A DNA stretch of 64,000 nucleotides from Acanthochromis polyacanthus (lineage: Eukaryota > Chordata > Actinopteri > Pomacentridae): positions 40,277,474 to 40,341,473 of the forward strand of contig NC_067113.1 of NCBI RefSeq assembly GCF_021347895.1. The letters run 5' to 3'. The position numbers were made by a program, and so were the translations under genes. The notes beneath the pieces are model-generated. The model was not told the DNA's origin. It saw only the letters and a list, made by a program, of their open reading frames with translations, and ran no database searches. How positions within the stretch are numbered: the first letter of the stretch is position 1; the number at the start of each line of letters is the position of its first letter. This document shows, in pieces, positions 13,470 through 26,346 of the stretch.

Positions 13470-14000
13470 CCCTCCTGCAGGTCAAATTGATCCATTTTAA
13501 AGTGTGAAAATGGTGAAAAAACACATTTTCACAGAAATTTTTTTTTCACAATTTCAACATTTTTGGGAAATTTCTGAACATTTTTTTGGTGGAAAAAAAG
13601 AAATGTAAAAAAAATGTTTTTCAATAACATTCGCAAAAAAATCAACCAAAATCCAGCAAAATTGGATGGATTTTGGTTGATTTTTTTGTGAATGTTCTTA
13701 AAAAATATTAGAAGTTTTACTGATATATATGGAATCACTTTGGATATTTCTAGGATTTCTCAGGAAGATTTTTACTCATTTTTTGAAAATATTTACAAGA
13801 ATTTTCTTGCCAAATTTGGGGGATTTTTTTTTTTAACATAAAACCTTTAAGGGAAACTTTTAAGAAATTATTGGTATTTTCTTCCTGAAGGTTTTGCAAA
13901 TTTTCTGAAATTTGGTAATTTTTTTTTGCTGAATTTTTGGATTTTTTTCAGACAAAGAAACAACATTTTGTGTTGCCCGTAAATAAAAACACCAGGAGGG
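13470..14000. mobile_element. piggyBac-like MITE copy 2
   Basis: Same family, with decayed TTGA/TTAC flanks. Contains the central palindrome ATCAACCAAAATCCAGC ... GGATTTTGGTTGAT. Confidence 0.8.
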
Positions 14001-14231
14001 TTACGTTTCTCCTCTCTTCAGCTCTGGCAAACCAATCAGAGCCGGCTGAGGTAAACTCGTTGCTACCAGCACACTAGAATGTTCCACAGACATCAGATTT
14101 TAAACTTCAGTGGGCCCATTTTTCGCAGAACGGACCGATTAACCTGGTGCTGATAGGGTTAAACAGCATGGTGTGAACTCATTTATATGCAAAAGCCCTG
14201 CACTCCAGCTTTAAAAAAGAAAACTGGTCAG

Positions 14232-14350
14232 GGCGACCCGATAGCCGAGCGGTTAGGGCACATACCACATGGGCGCTAATGGCCTGAGCAGCGATCCATT
14301 TGCTGCACGTCACTCCCCCCCATTCGCCCTTCTTCTTTCCCTATCAATAA
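14232..14350 (+). mobile_element. tRNA-derived SINE fragment
   Basis: GATAGCCGAGCGGTTAGGGC is a tRNA A-box-like start, and the copy ends TCCCTATCAATAAAG, typical of a fish SINE family. The B box is lost. Confidence 0.6.
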
Positions 14351-15668
14351 AGACCCAAACACATATTTTGCTTTAAAAGAAAGCTGATCTGGATGAAACA
14401 GAGTGGCCGCTGACTCTTCTGGGTCTTTCTTGAATGTCATTCGTTGGTAGCTGCTCTCCAGGACAGGCAGCAGGCCAGAACCTTTGATCAACTCCTTATG
14501 GGTTTAGATTTCATCCAGCGGGGGCCGTGACAAAAATAAATGATCTGATCTTTGTTGTGCTGGCGGAATGACAGCAGCTCCCTTCCAGGATGACTCACTC
14601 TCTCAGCGGTGTGCCATTCCTGACGCTCTCCTCCGCCCATCAGCCAAATTGCCGTGATCCTCTGCTCATTGCCGCCCCTCGCCCGCCCTCCGTGGAGCAA
14701 GGTGGTCGCATCCTCGGGGCCGGCGGCGGCGTTTTCATCCCGCCGGGGTGAGAACGTGCAAAGCGGTGAGCAAATGCGCTGAGAGAATTCCTCGCATTCT
14801 CCTGCTCGGTCCTGGTGGCCCGGTTTGGTGTTGGGTTCCTGGGAGAGAGGGAAGAGGAGCCGGGGGAATCGGCAGCCGACTCAGCAGCTGACACCTCCTC
14901 TGATCTCTGTCTCTTCCTACAACCATAAACCAAACTGTCTGACTTTTCAGCGTGGCGGCCACATAAACAGAGCTCTTCCCCCCGTGGCCTCCAGAAAGTC
15001 TGCCAGCTTTTGCCTCGAAGGAGAAGACGGTTGAAGACGTGGCAACGCCCGAACTGAGTGCTCCCATTTTTTAGTGTTTGGGAAAGAAAAAAATAATTCT
15101 TTTAGATAGATTGCCCCCCTAATGAATCTAATCACATTAATAAATGTCTATTTTTGCTCACTGAAACTGACATAATAGTTTTTTTGGCAGGAGTTATTCC
15201 ATTAATGCTCCTCGTGGACGGTGGAGCGATAAACCGGAAGTCCAGCTCTCAGCATCCAGCGACAGATAAGCAGATAGGTGCAATATTAACTGCTCTGAAC
15301 CTGGCACTTCTCTGATGCTGCTTCTCGCGATCTCACGCTAAAGGTTTCATGAATCAACTGCCCTGCTGAGCTCACACTCTTCAGCTCCAGGCTGCAAAAC
15401 GGCTTGATGGCAGCTTGTTGAGCAGACCGTTAGGTGTCTTTCAGCTCTCTTGGGATCAGAACTGGATCACTGGGCTTAAAGGAAGATCAGTGGTCATGAT
15501 GTTCGGCTTTCGACTCTGTTATTGAGACTGGACAAGCACTTATTTTCTGGAATCAGAAGTATTTATACATAGATGTGATCGTTTTGTTGTCCATCTAGTC
15601 TTCACAAGTCATGTTTAACAGCGTATTACAATTAATTCCCAAAAGGTAAATGTCAAACAACAGTTCTT
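14351..15668. other. Intergenic, locally CpG-richer, no gene recognised
   Basis: 14640-15060 is GC-rich with several overlapping open frames on both strands, none of which resembles a known protein. It could be regulatory, but nothing in the sequence shows it. Confidence 0.5.
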
Positions 15669-15672
15669 TTAA

Positions 15673-16187
15673 CCCTCCTGTTGTCTTCATTTACAGGCAC
15701 CACAAAATATAGTTTCCTCGTCTGAAAAAAGTCCAAAAATTCATCAAAAAAAATCCCCCGAATTTCTGAAAATTTGCAAAACCTTCAAGAAAATTCCAAT
15801 AATTCCTTAAGTTTTTTTTTTTTTAAAAATCCCCCAACTTTGGCAAGAAAATTCTTGTAAATATTTTCAAAAGATGAGTAAAATCCTTTTTAAAAAAATC
15901 CTAAAAATATCTAAAGTGATTACATATATATCAGTGAAACTTCTAATATTTTCTTTAAGATTATTCACAAAAAAAACAACCAAATTCGAGCAAAATTTGC
16001 TGGATTTTGGTTGATTTTTTTGTGAATAATCTTAAGAATCTTTTTGTTTTCCCACCAAAAATGTTCAAAGATTTCCCAAAAATGTTGAAAATGTGGACAT
16101 CAGAAGTTTCACTGTGAAAATATATTATTTTCCTACATTTTCAAACTTTAAAACGGGTCAATTTTGACCTGCAAGACGACACGAGGG
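15673..16187. mobile_element. piggyBac-like MITE copy 3 (intact ends)
   Basis: Perfect TTAA on both sides (15669-15672, 16188-16191), ends CCCTCCTGTTGTC and GACGACACGAGGG. 515 bp, in opposite orientation to copies 1 and 2. Central inverted repeat CAACCAAATTCGAGCAAA / TGCTGGATTTTGGTTG. Confidence 0.85.
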
Positions 16188-17262
16188 TTAAGAATATTTT
16201 CCAAAATGCATAGTTTGTACAGTGATGTGATTGTGATTTCTGGCCAAAGTGGTACATTTACAGAAGTGCAGTAACTCTTCTGTCTCTGTTTGCTGCTAAA
16301 AGCCTTCCTATTGGTCATCCAAACAATCCAGTGACAGATTCTTCTCCTTTTTTTTGTTCTGGAGTACTGTAAATCAAACTGACATGAGCACAAAAAACAT
16401 GCTGTGTCATTGGTTGGGATTTGTAACCAGCTGAAAAGTCACCTCTGCCTCGCTGCTTTTCCCCTTAGTCACTCTACGCCCAATTTAGCAGCACACACAT
16501 CTTTCGCTGCAAGGTGCACGAGCTGTACCCTTGAAAAGATATTTTTACTGGGAACTCTCCCTCTCCGACGGGCAGCTCTTTGTCTTTCCTGTGCAGCTCG
16601 GAGCTCCACAAAATAATAATGAAAGAAGCCGGTTTCTCACACGGTTCAGCTATCACTGTACTAGAAGTGAATGTCATGCTAGCAAGGCTCCCCCAGGATT
16701 ATAGCTGCTCCTCTCTGTGCCACGCTTTCACAAAGCAACAAAGGAAGAGAGCAGAAGTCAGTGCAGTTTTTGGCTGTTGAATTATACATAAGCTGGGTCA
16801 GCAAAAATGGGAACCCCAAGCTCCTTTCAGGGTGGTACGGTTACGGTTTTACAAGCCCCCGGATCGATCACTAGATTGCTGTTCCGTCTACTTGAGAAGG
16901 AACTCAACTTTTAATGGCTTAAAGTTGGAGATAAATAGAACATTCTGTCTTTTAGTCTTTTAATGAGATGTAGTGTCAGTTTAGTCACATGTGGCCATAG
17001 ATAGATTGTCATAGGACTGACTGTGATGTTTTTTAGCAGTGCTGGGAACATCCACTTGGTTTGACATGAAAGTTGTGATCTTAAACTGAAAGGTGCTTTT
17101 TGAGCTGCAAACTAAATGATATGATGCTAATGTGATGAAAGATATCAGTGATGGTGTTAAGATCCCTCTCTGGTATTTGATTTTAGCCCTAAGAACTCAT
17201 CTCTATGTATCAAAGTGATATTAATAGAAGCTTTTCATCTTCCTGCCTGAGCTGGCATAGAT

Positions 17263-17976
17263 CAGGGGTGTCCAACATGAGGCCCATGGGCCAAAAGTGG
17301 TCCTCCAGAGGGTCCAATCAAAGTGTAAAAATTACAGAGAAGACATTAACTGCAGATTGTAAATTAGTAAAACTATAAATTTAAAATCATTTCTAGACCA
17401 TGACAAGTTTTGATCATAAAGTGAAATACTAGATTGTTCTTTTGTCGTTTTGTGTCTCATTTTTGTCCTGTTTTTGTTGTTTTTGGTCTTTTTTTGTCTG
17501 ACTTTTGTCATGTGTCTCATGTTTTTTCTCATCTTGTGTTTCCTTTTTGTCTCGCTTGTGTGTTTTGTCTTATTTTTGGTATTTTGCTTTTGTTGTTATT
17601 TTTTGTCTCGTTTTGTGTCTTTTCTTCTCACTTGTGTTTGTTTTTTGTCGCTTTGTGTCTTTTTTTTGTTGTTTGTGTCTTTTTTGTCTGACATTTGTCA
17701 TTTTGTGTCTCATTTTTGTAATATTTTGTACGTTGCGATGTGTAAATGACAAACTGAGGCATAATATTGAAATTGAATTTATTTTTCTTAATAAAGTCCA
17801 GGTTGTTCATAATGTGGTGTAAAAAGATAATTCCTGAAATGTGAACATTTTTGCACTAAAAGGAAAAATGTGGAGTTGTGGTTATTTTTGGGTTATTAAG
17901 CTGTGATTTTACTGCTCACTGGAGATCAGATTGGGCTGAATGTGGAACCTGAACTAAGATGAGTTTGACAGTCCTG
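17263..17976. mobile_element. hAT-like element with T-rich interior
   Basis: Ends CAGGGGTGTCCAACATGAG / GAGTTTGACAGTCCTG with flanking GCATAGAT / GCTCAGAT (6 of 8 identical). The interior at about 17431-17720 is a degenerate TTTTGTCTCATTTTTGTC-type minisatellite. Confidence 0.75.
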
Positions 17977-18348
17977 GCTCAGATACTTATTGCTCAGTCA
18001 CTGTAAAACCACTCCATACACAATAAAAAGATCTAGTATTGGAGTAATAAAGCCAACATGTTCAAACCCGAAATTAATTCTGAAGGAGAAGAAGGATTCA
18101 AGGATGAACAAGGTGACAGGGTGGTTCTTAGGGTTTGCTACGTACGAAGCTGTTCAAGTCAAAATCCAAAATATTTTGGATCAGTCACTGGTGCACTGCA
18201 GTTTCAATACAAAGCCACGACAATAATTGTGTATTTTGCTAATGACGTGTCTTCCAGTATATTAAAAAAAATACAACTTACATTAACATTTTAACAAAGT
18301 GAGGAAAAAAAAAATCAATTTTCACCAAACATTTCTTATAAAATTAGT

Positions 18349-18855
18349 AGGGCTGGCCCGAATAGTGGTTTCTGGTCTCTGGATATTCGGGTCCTATTTA
18401 AGACGAATATCCGAAGAATTCCCGAACAGCGGAGGTCTTCAGCATCTTGTCTTGTGTTTATGCAACGAAGTGAAGCGTGACGTCAGAGTGGGCAGCAACC
18501 CGGCCATTCGGGTGGTGCTAAGAAACACGAGCGGAGGAGCCGAGATGAGCCGAACACGACGGGATGAGCCGATGTGTGCCGAAGGCGAAGGGAAGAGACG
18601 AGCTCCGAATATTCGTATTTTCGTCTGGGGGGGGGGGTGATCACATAGACATGTGTGTATATGTTTATGTGATCACACGACGGGATGAGCCGATGTGGGC
18701 CGAAGGCGGAGGGAAGATGGTAACGCCGAGTATTCGTTCCGCCCGGTAACGTCTGACCGGGGGAGGGCGAATATTCGGATACCAAAATATTAATATCCGG
18801 ATACCACCATAGCGAACGAATATTCGGATATTCGGGATATTCAGGTCCAGCGCTA
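18349..18855. mobile_element. hAT-like MITE rich in GAATATTCGG, copy 1
   Basis: Ends AGGGCTGGCCCGAATA / TATTCAGGTCCAGCGCTA with AAATTAGT on both sides (18341-18348, 18856-18863). Many GAATATTCGGATA-type repeats inside. Confidence 0.8.
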
Positions 18856-18863
18856 AAATTAGT

Positions 18864-19879
18864 AAAAGTTTGCATTTCATTGGTTGAAAATGGGTCATTT
18901 CCTGTTTCAAACCGTCCTGAACTTTGCACGGTCATTGCTGACAGAGTCAACTGTTTGGGATTTATCTATGAAATTCATATAATGCCCTCTAATCAAAGGT
19001 TAGCCTCCTACAGCCTTCACAATTCCAATCACATGCTGATTTCTGGCTTTTTTCTACATAGCATCTCTTAATTTGGCTGAAACGATTTGGACTTGTGCTT
19101 TTTGATGGCGATAGAAACGCTCCCAGACCACATTCTTGCCTTTCAGGACCTCATCCTACGCTCCTTCTAACTAGCGTTATGTTACCACTCGGAGCCTCAT
19201 CCTCTCTTGAACTTGCTATGCCTTGAATCCGAGAGCTCCGGATTTGGGCCGGAGCCAGGGACTCGAACTGACACCGCTCGGGGCCAACATGGCGCACCAG
19301 CAGCACACCGACGTCCACTTCAGGGAATTCAGGAGGAAAAAGTCACCTCAAAAGAGCCTCGTGGGACAGAAACAAACACTGTGTTTTTAGCATAATAAGC
19401 AAAAGAACTGCATCTACTGGATGGTATAGCACAAAATCCTTCACCAACTAATGACTCAGGTGGGCCTTTGACTTCTCCTCGAGCGTCATATTGAGGTTTT
19501 CTGTAAAATATCTCCACATTTAATGAACGAATTGCCATGATATTAGATAGATGACAAATACCTGTAAAGCTAATCACATTGAGCGGCATTAACTGCTGGG
19601 ATTGTGAGATAATAATCCTGTGTCGTCATGTGCGGCTTCGTCAGCCCACACAGAGTATGACTGCCCGTCTATGCCAGTGATCCTGATGTCATGCCAGAGG
19701 AATCCTCTCTCCATCTGTGGGTTTCCCCAGCTGTTGTTTCAATATCATCTTTTAAAGCCCACGTTAATAAAACAGTGATTGAAAGAGCTTTGCATCCTCC
19801 TGTATCCGGTTACTTACACCTTGGTAATATGCACAAAAGCTGTTTGTAGAGCTATTTCCTCGCTCTGCTTTTCTGATTG

Positions 19880-19950
<71 letters not shown>

Positions 19951-21072
19951 CACTAAATAGATCCTATAATTGCAAAAAAGACAGCTGATGTGTCAATAGT
20001 GAGCTGCAGACACTTTTCTCCTGCTTGAGGCTCTAGTTTTTGTGTCTTCTACTTCAGCTCTAATATATTTAGTCAAAGCGAGTCCAAAGGAGCAATTAAT
20101 CTGCTGTGTTATGAGGGCAAGTTTCCATCCACCTCCCTCTGCACTCCAGTTGCAATAATTGGAGTTTATTCAGTTTATTCTTTGGATCTCTGGCTCAAAG
20201 ATCTAACAGATTAGTTAACTAGTCAATCCTTAACTAACATAACAGTTAATTTATTTTTCTTTTCTTGCAAAAACAGCAAAAAAATAAAAAAACCCTGATG
20301 ATGCCATAGTGATATCATTGGGGTTACTTTTTTTTGGTTTTGTTGTGTCTTTTTATTATGGGAATTGTAGTCTTACACATTTTTCATTATTTTCCTACTT
20401 TAATTGAATAAACCGCTAATCTGTAGAGTCAAAATAGATGCAATATTTTATCATAGTGTTGTGCAGTTCTGTCTGAAAAGCATTCGCCTCTGATTTATTG
20501 AATATTAAACAGGTGTCATCACCAAAGAGCAGCCTCAGCGTCACGCCGCTGTAACGCAATTAGCCGAATTAATCTCAGGAGCTCAGCAGCGTCTCATTAA
20601 CAGAGCCCACTCTCGATTGATTTAAGTTCCACTCTGTCAATAACCCAGTACTTTTGTCTATTCAGGCTATTGGTTGCCGTGGTTTGCATAGCCATGTGCT
20701 TACGCAGCAAATCAAGATCCTGTCTCATTAATTTGCGATTCAGCGTGGTCTCGTCTGTCTGCCCCGCTGGGACTAAAAAGATCTGGTTTTCTCCTGCACT
20801 TCATTCTATCGAGTTAAAGGCTGACGAACTGCCACCCAAATGAAGCGAAACATGATGGCATCATTCGATTTTATCGCGGAAGTATGAGGCTATCGTTACC
20901 TTCTGGCTAATTTATGCTGCCCAATATCGCTATTTCAAACAATTTGGAATAAAAATGATTAAAATGAGTTGTTAAAGGCCAAAACTGAAGGAAGATTTCA
21001 GGTCTTCTACTTAAAAGTAACACTTTGATGCGCAACATGGGTCAAAAGTGACCCAAATCCAACGGAAAATGG
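18864..21072. other. Intergenic, no gene recognised
   Basis: Apart from the TG microsatellite at 19881 I see no feature. Stretches such as 20510-20780 are unusually free of simple repeats and might be conserved non-coding sequence, but this cannot be judged from one genome. Confidence 0.5.
19881..19948. repeat. (TG)n microsatellite
   Basis: 34 TG units. Confidence 0.95.
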
Positions 21073-21080
21073 GTATCTCC

Positions 21081-21792
21081 TAGGCGCGTAACGAAACGGT
21101 CAACTCACGAAACGATGCGAAATACGAAGCAGGGCTCACGATACGAAATACTCACGATATGAAATAAAGATTAAAGAAAATCCCCAGCAGTAGGAAGTTA
21201 TGCAAAAATCTAATTTTCTTTATTTTCTTCCTGATGCAGACATACAAAAAATAATGCTGCATCGGTACAAAATCAATGCTCTTTGAAAAATAACAAAATC
21301 GTAGTTTTTTTTCCCCTTTATTTAGACTACAGTGCAAATACAAACATAAAATCTCAATAAAAAAGTGCTTTGTTGTTGTAACAATCAGGATAACTACATT
21401 CTTGAATGAAAAGGAAAACAAACAGCAGTCGTAGGAGCTGCAGTCTGACCTATAAATGTCTGAACTGTGAACTAGTCGTACTCGCCGCAGTATACGGCGA
21501 ACTGTAGCGGCATACTTTGCACACGGTTTTTGTTTTATCCGCAATCTTCTCACCGTTCTCTCGTCGTTTAAACAGGAAGCCACAACCGATTTATTTGATG
21601 AAGGAGCATCAGCTAATTCCTCAACCTCGTCTTCCTCCGCTTTGAAGCGAGTGTTTTGCTACGGTAGGCGAGGAGGGTCAAAAATCATCAGTCTCAGTGG
21701 TGCACGGCGCTCCTTCGCGTTTTTTATTTCGTGTCTTTGAATTTTATTTCGTCATTTTTTATTTCGTGGCATGAAATTTCGTTACACCCCTA
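21081..21792. mobile_element. hAT-like element with perfect 8-bp TSD
   Basis: Ends TAGGCGCGTAACGAAA / TTTCGTTACACCCCTA inside an exact GTATCTCC duplication (21073-21080, 21793-21800). The interior carries a minus-strand frame at 21583-21152 starting MASCLNDERTVRRLRIKQKP, possibly a transposase relic; no domain is certain. Confidence 0.85.
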
Positions 21793-22434
21793 GTATCTCC
21801 TGATCCACACTGAGCATCAAAGCGGTACGCAAAATCGTAAATAGAGTTTTTTAATTCAAAGTCTTACTTTAAGGAGCTTCAAAGGTTCTGCCTGTGACGA
21901 TCACAAAAGCTGGATATCAGCGTCTGTGACGAAAACAAACAGGCACGTTGGCCACACATCATCCCTCCGTTCACATTTCATTTACAACCAGAAAGGTTGT
22001 TTACACGATTACAACAAAAAATAAACTACGCAAAAATTAGCCCATGCTAATTTTGTAAAAAAGAAAAAATGGTTGAATGGCTGTAATGAGTTCTGTCAGC
22101 TAGAGTACCATTATCTCCACTGTACTGGCATCTACTCCACTCTGTGTGTGTCTGTTTCTATAGACTGTCCCAAATGATGGACCAGAGACTAAGACTTGAC
22201 CATGTTCAAATGTTAAGTATCTTTAAAAAATCTCCAAGAGAAGTCAGCATTCAAGAGCAGCAGGATTTATTGTGGACAAAAAACCCAGGAGTAGTTAGAA
22301 ACAGCAAATAACACCCCAAGAAAAACGAGAGATACTGAGCTGTGCTTTGTGTTTTATGCTGTGACAGCTGGTCATTTTTCCACACCTATAGGTAGTATGA
22401 TAGGACAGACACCATTCTACTTTTATAAATGTAT

Positions 22435-22620
22435 TGGATGGATGGATGGATGGATGGATGGATGGATGGATGGATGGATGGATGGATGGATGGATGGATA
22501 GATGGATGGATGGACGGAAGGATGGATAGATGGTTGGATGGATGGATGAATAGATAGATGGATGGATGAATAGATGGATGGATGGATAGACAGATAGACA
22601 GATAGACAGATAGATAGATA
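22435..22620. repeat. (GGAT)n tetranucleotide microsatellite
   Basis: Pure GGAT/GATG at the left, drifting to GATA/GACA variants at the right. Confidence 0.95.
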
Positions 22621-23972
22621 ACATGCTCAGATATGTTCAAACTTTACCTCCCATCTTTCCCTTGTTATTTTGTGACCGATTTCATGCATAATATATGAAT
22701 ATATGTACTTTTAATACATTAGTATTTACTATTATGATTCCAACATATATTAATAGTTATAATACTTTAAATATACATCATTATGTATTGAGATAATCAT
22801 GACATATTTAATTTTTTTGGCAATATATCAAAATTTTATATGGAAAATAATACATTTCGTCCTTGTCCGAGAAATCACTTTCAACTAAGTTCCCCATCAC
22901 AGAAACACCTCTCCAGGAAGTGAGTTAATTCCAGATCACATGACCTGCTCCACATGATGTCATTTCCTCCTGAAGAAAAGACTGGAAAGCCTCCAAGACT
23001 TTCTGACTTATTTAATACAAAGTCGTCAACAGGTCTACTACAATATCTTTAGAAATAACTTTCAATTTCAATTTTACTCAGTTGTATATAAAATATCTAG
23101 AAGAATCTTTCTCTAAAAATACCATGTGGTGTTTGGTTATAGGCGGCCATGTTGATTTTAGACCTGAAAACAGCAAAAATGTCGACTATGACGCAAAAAG
23201 TCCCACAATTATGACCCTACTACCAGTGCATCCATATGTAAGTACATTTTATGTTTCGAACAGGTTAACATTTTAACTTTAGACTATTTGAAAGTATTGA
23301 TCTACAATTGTGTGGATTATTGTGATTTTAATTAAGAGCGAAAAAAATACTCAATATTTGCTATTTTTAGATTATATACATTTTCTATTTAGTATCTTTT
23401 AACTACTTTCGTGTAGTTATGCCACTTAAATATGATTTTTAATGTCTCTCAACATGCATGTCAATATACACGACAGGATTCTTTACATTTTAGGATATAA
23501 ATAAATCTAAAATGTTTTGTTTGTTTGTTGTTTTTCCATCATGGCTTTCCTTGCTGCTGCTGTTTGTCAGTAACCGGGCCTCTCCGGTTGCTAAGGTGGG
23601 CCTGAGGCTCCCTGGCAGCAGAAAGCACCTCGGGGCCTCAGAGCTCGGTGACGTCCTGGGAATTCCCCTGAGGATTCATCTCCCACCAGCAGCAGCAGCA
23701 GGACGGGATGCAAACAGGGATGTGGAGGGGGTCGGAACCCACTGCACTCGGACTATTTTTAATCTCACAGTGTTTTATGCATATTTAACAGTGACACCAA
23801 AACAATTCAATGCTGAAAGAAGTTCAGAACGCTGAACGATATTATATTTTATACCTCAATACTACAAGGAAATGTTCAGTAATTCATTATAAAACATCTG
23901 CTTGCAATTACAGTATGTTCTAAACGTTTTGTTGTAAATTTAGATTGTGTGCTGTTTAAGAATGTAGAATAA

Positions 23973-24568
23973 GACCCCATCCACACGAAGACAAACCGAG
24001 GTCTAAACGCATAGGTTTCTTGCCGAATCTGCGCATCATCCACACGAAGACGGCGTTTTGGGGGTCTGTAAACGATCATTTTTGAAAACGGGTTCCAGAG
24101 TGGAAAGATTTTGAAATGCCGTATACGCAGCTCTGTTTTTACTGGCTATCCGCTACTTTTCAGATACGCTTGCGTCATAGTTTCGACACTCATGCGCCAC
24201 ACGCGGCAACGACAACAACAATGGCGGCGTACAGTGTAGCAAATGAGCTGATGAAGCTAGTAACCCTACTGTCCCTGTTGCAGCAAAATCTCCTTCTTCT
24301 CAATCACCACCGAGTTGAACAAACAATTATCGAGGACACATTAGCTTGGTCTCTGTTTACAAGTTTTGCTGCAAGTGCCCACTGTTTTTTCTTCCGTTTG
24401 CGTGTTTCGTATCGTTACAGCGCCCCTAGAGGTCTTTCATGTGTTTTACAGCGTTTCCATGCCTATCGAGTCCATTCATGTAGACGCACACATTTTCTGA
24501 GACGCCTTCATCTTCATGGCGATTGTTTTTGAAACTGTTAAGCGTTTTGTCTTCGTGTGGATGGGGCC
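23973..24568. mobile_element. PIF/Harbinger-like non-autonomous element
   Basis: The inverted ends carry CCCCATCCACACGAAGACAA, with TAA on both sides (23970-23972, 24569-24571). It is like the 47.5-kb element in end style (cgtttt...cacgaagac / cgaggac) and TSD. The 138-codon frame at 24116-24532 may be a remnant of a carried ORF, but I recognise no domain. Confidence 0.75.
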
Positions 24569-25085
24569 TAAGAAGGTTTAAAGCAACACTATAAAATAAG
24601 TCACAATAATTTGATAATACGGGGCATTTTTAGGCAGGGTGTACGCAAAATGTGTTAATTTCTCCACAATAAATGCTATCTTTTTCTCAATTATGACCAC
24701 CAGCACCACGGATCTCTGCTCATATATCTTTTAGCGCTTTATTTCTGGACCTGCACTTAGCGGGTTACACAAAACAATGTCACGCATTTGATCCACGCAG
24801 GTTGTATTTTTATGTTAGTTGCAGGGTGTGTTACTTACAATAATAACGCGCAATCTGACCAGGCAGAATATCTGGTTGTGTAAACTTCCTGGACAAACAG
24901 CTAAGGAAGTGTCAGACAGGATTGCCATTTGCTCTCCTGTGACTGGCTGTGACTGTTTTTACACCTTCCTTCTAAATAAGGCCGCAGGCTGCCAGGACAT
25001 ATGACCACCGTCCCGATTTGGGCTCTGGACACTGTATCCATCCATCCATCCCATGATTGCTCAACGCCAATGAAAGTCACACACA

Positions 25086-25095
<10 letters not shown>

Positions 25096-25164
<69 letters not shown>
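25096..25164. repeat. (CA)n microsatellite
   Basis: CA run preceded by a short CT run. Confidence 0.95.
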
Positions 25165-25167
<3 letters not shown>

Positions 25168-25812
25168 ATCACAGGTCTCCCATGTGAGGAAGAGCCGGGT
25201 CAAGCCATCCCAGTTAGGAAGAGGAAGACTGAAAAACTAGGTTAGCTTGCCTTCAAAATAATACGAGCAGAGCGAGGGTGACTTTCAGGCCTACATTATT
25301 TTCTGGCCTTAATTCATCGACCTTGTACATGCATTTTGTGACATATGAAATGAGGAAAACAGGAAGTATTTGTAGTTATTATCTGTCTTTTACTTGATGA
25401 AGTGTTTATATTTTGCAGACGTAAGTTTGAGCCCCAGCATTTCTGTTTTTATGATCTTATTATTTTTTCTAAATGCGTTCCTGAATATGGTTGAACAAAG
25501 AAAGAATAAATTATTTTTAATCATTAATATCACTTTACATGTATTTGATAAACCTAACTTGGTAAATTTAAAAACAACAATTAAAAATATAATATTTTAT
25601 GACAGTTTCATTTATTTTAGTCATCTTTTTATTCTGTGTAAAATGTAAAATTTATGATTTTTTTCATTGTGACACTCCCAGAACAGTGGAAATTTTAAAA
25701 ATATGCAAATAAACTGGCATTTAAAAGGTTAAACTGCTATAAAATTAATTATTCTTTGGTAATCTGTGACGAAAATAAAAATCTAACTCAGCGAAGTGTA
25801 AAAAAATATTAA

Positions 25813-26342
25813 CCCTTCTGTTGTCCTCATTTACGGCACCAAAAAATATTGTTCCCTTGTCTGAAAAAAATCCAAAAATTCACCAAAAAATTCCCCAAGT
25901 TTTAAAAAAAAATTGCAAAATCTTCAGGAAGAAAAATACTTAAGTGTTTCCCTGAAAAGTTTTATTTAAAAAAAAAACATATTTGGCAAGAAATAAAAAT
26001 TAAAAAATAAAAATTGAAAATATTTTCAAAAAAAGACTAAAAATCTTCCAAAAAATCCTAAAAAATATAGTAATAATAATAATAATAGTGATTCTATATA
26101 TATATAAGTAAGAACTTTCAGTGGAAAAAAATCTATCAAAATCCAGTGAAGTTCGCTGGATTTTGGTTGATTTTTTCCTGAATGTTCTTATAGAAACATT
26201 TTTAAGCATTTCTTTTTTTCCCACCAGAAAATGTTCAAAAATTTACTGAAAAATGTTGAAATCTGGAAGTTTTCAAATCTGTACTTTTTCCACATTTTAA
26301 ACTTCAAAATGGGTCAATTTGACCCGCAGGACAACATGAGGG
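25813..26342. mobile_element. piggyBac-like MITE copy 4
   Basis: TTAA at 25809-25812 and 26343-26346; ends CCCTTCTGTTGTCCTC and GACAACATGAGGG. It ends about 660 bp upstream of the fgf6 ATG. Confidence 0.85.
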
Positions 26343-26346
26343 TTAA

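Noticed and set aside
14640..15067. Overlapping open frames in a GC-rich patch
   Set aside because: Frames are open on both strands because of composition; no similarity to known proteins.
17434..17822. Open frames rich in Phe/Cys/Leu (membrane-like)
   Set aside because: Translation of the T-rich TTTTGTCTC minisatellite inside an hAT-like element.
22435..22620. CRISPR-like regular repeat
   Set aside because: Tetranucleotide satellite without spacers; the window is eukaryotic.
22295..22640. Open frames of repeated HPSI
   Set aside because: Translation of the GGAT microsatellite.
24901..25245. Open frames of poly-(TH) and poly-(VC)
   Set aside because: Translation of the CA microsatellite.
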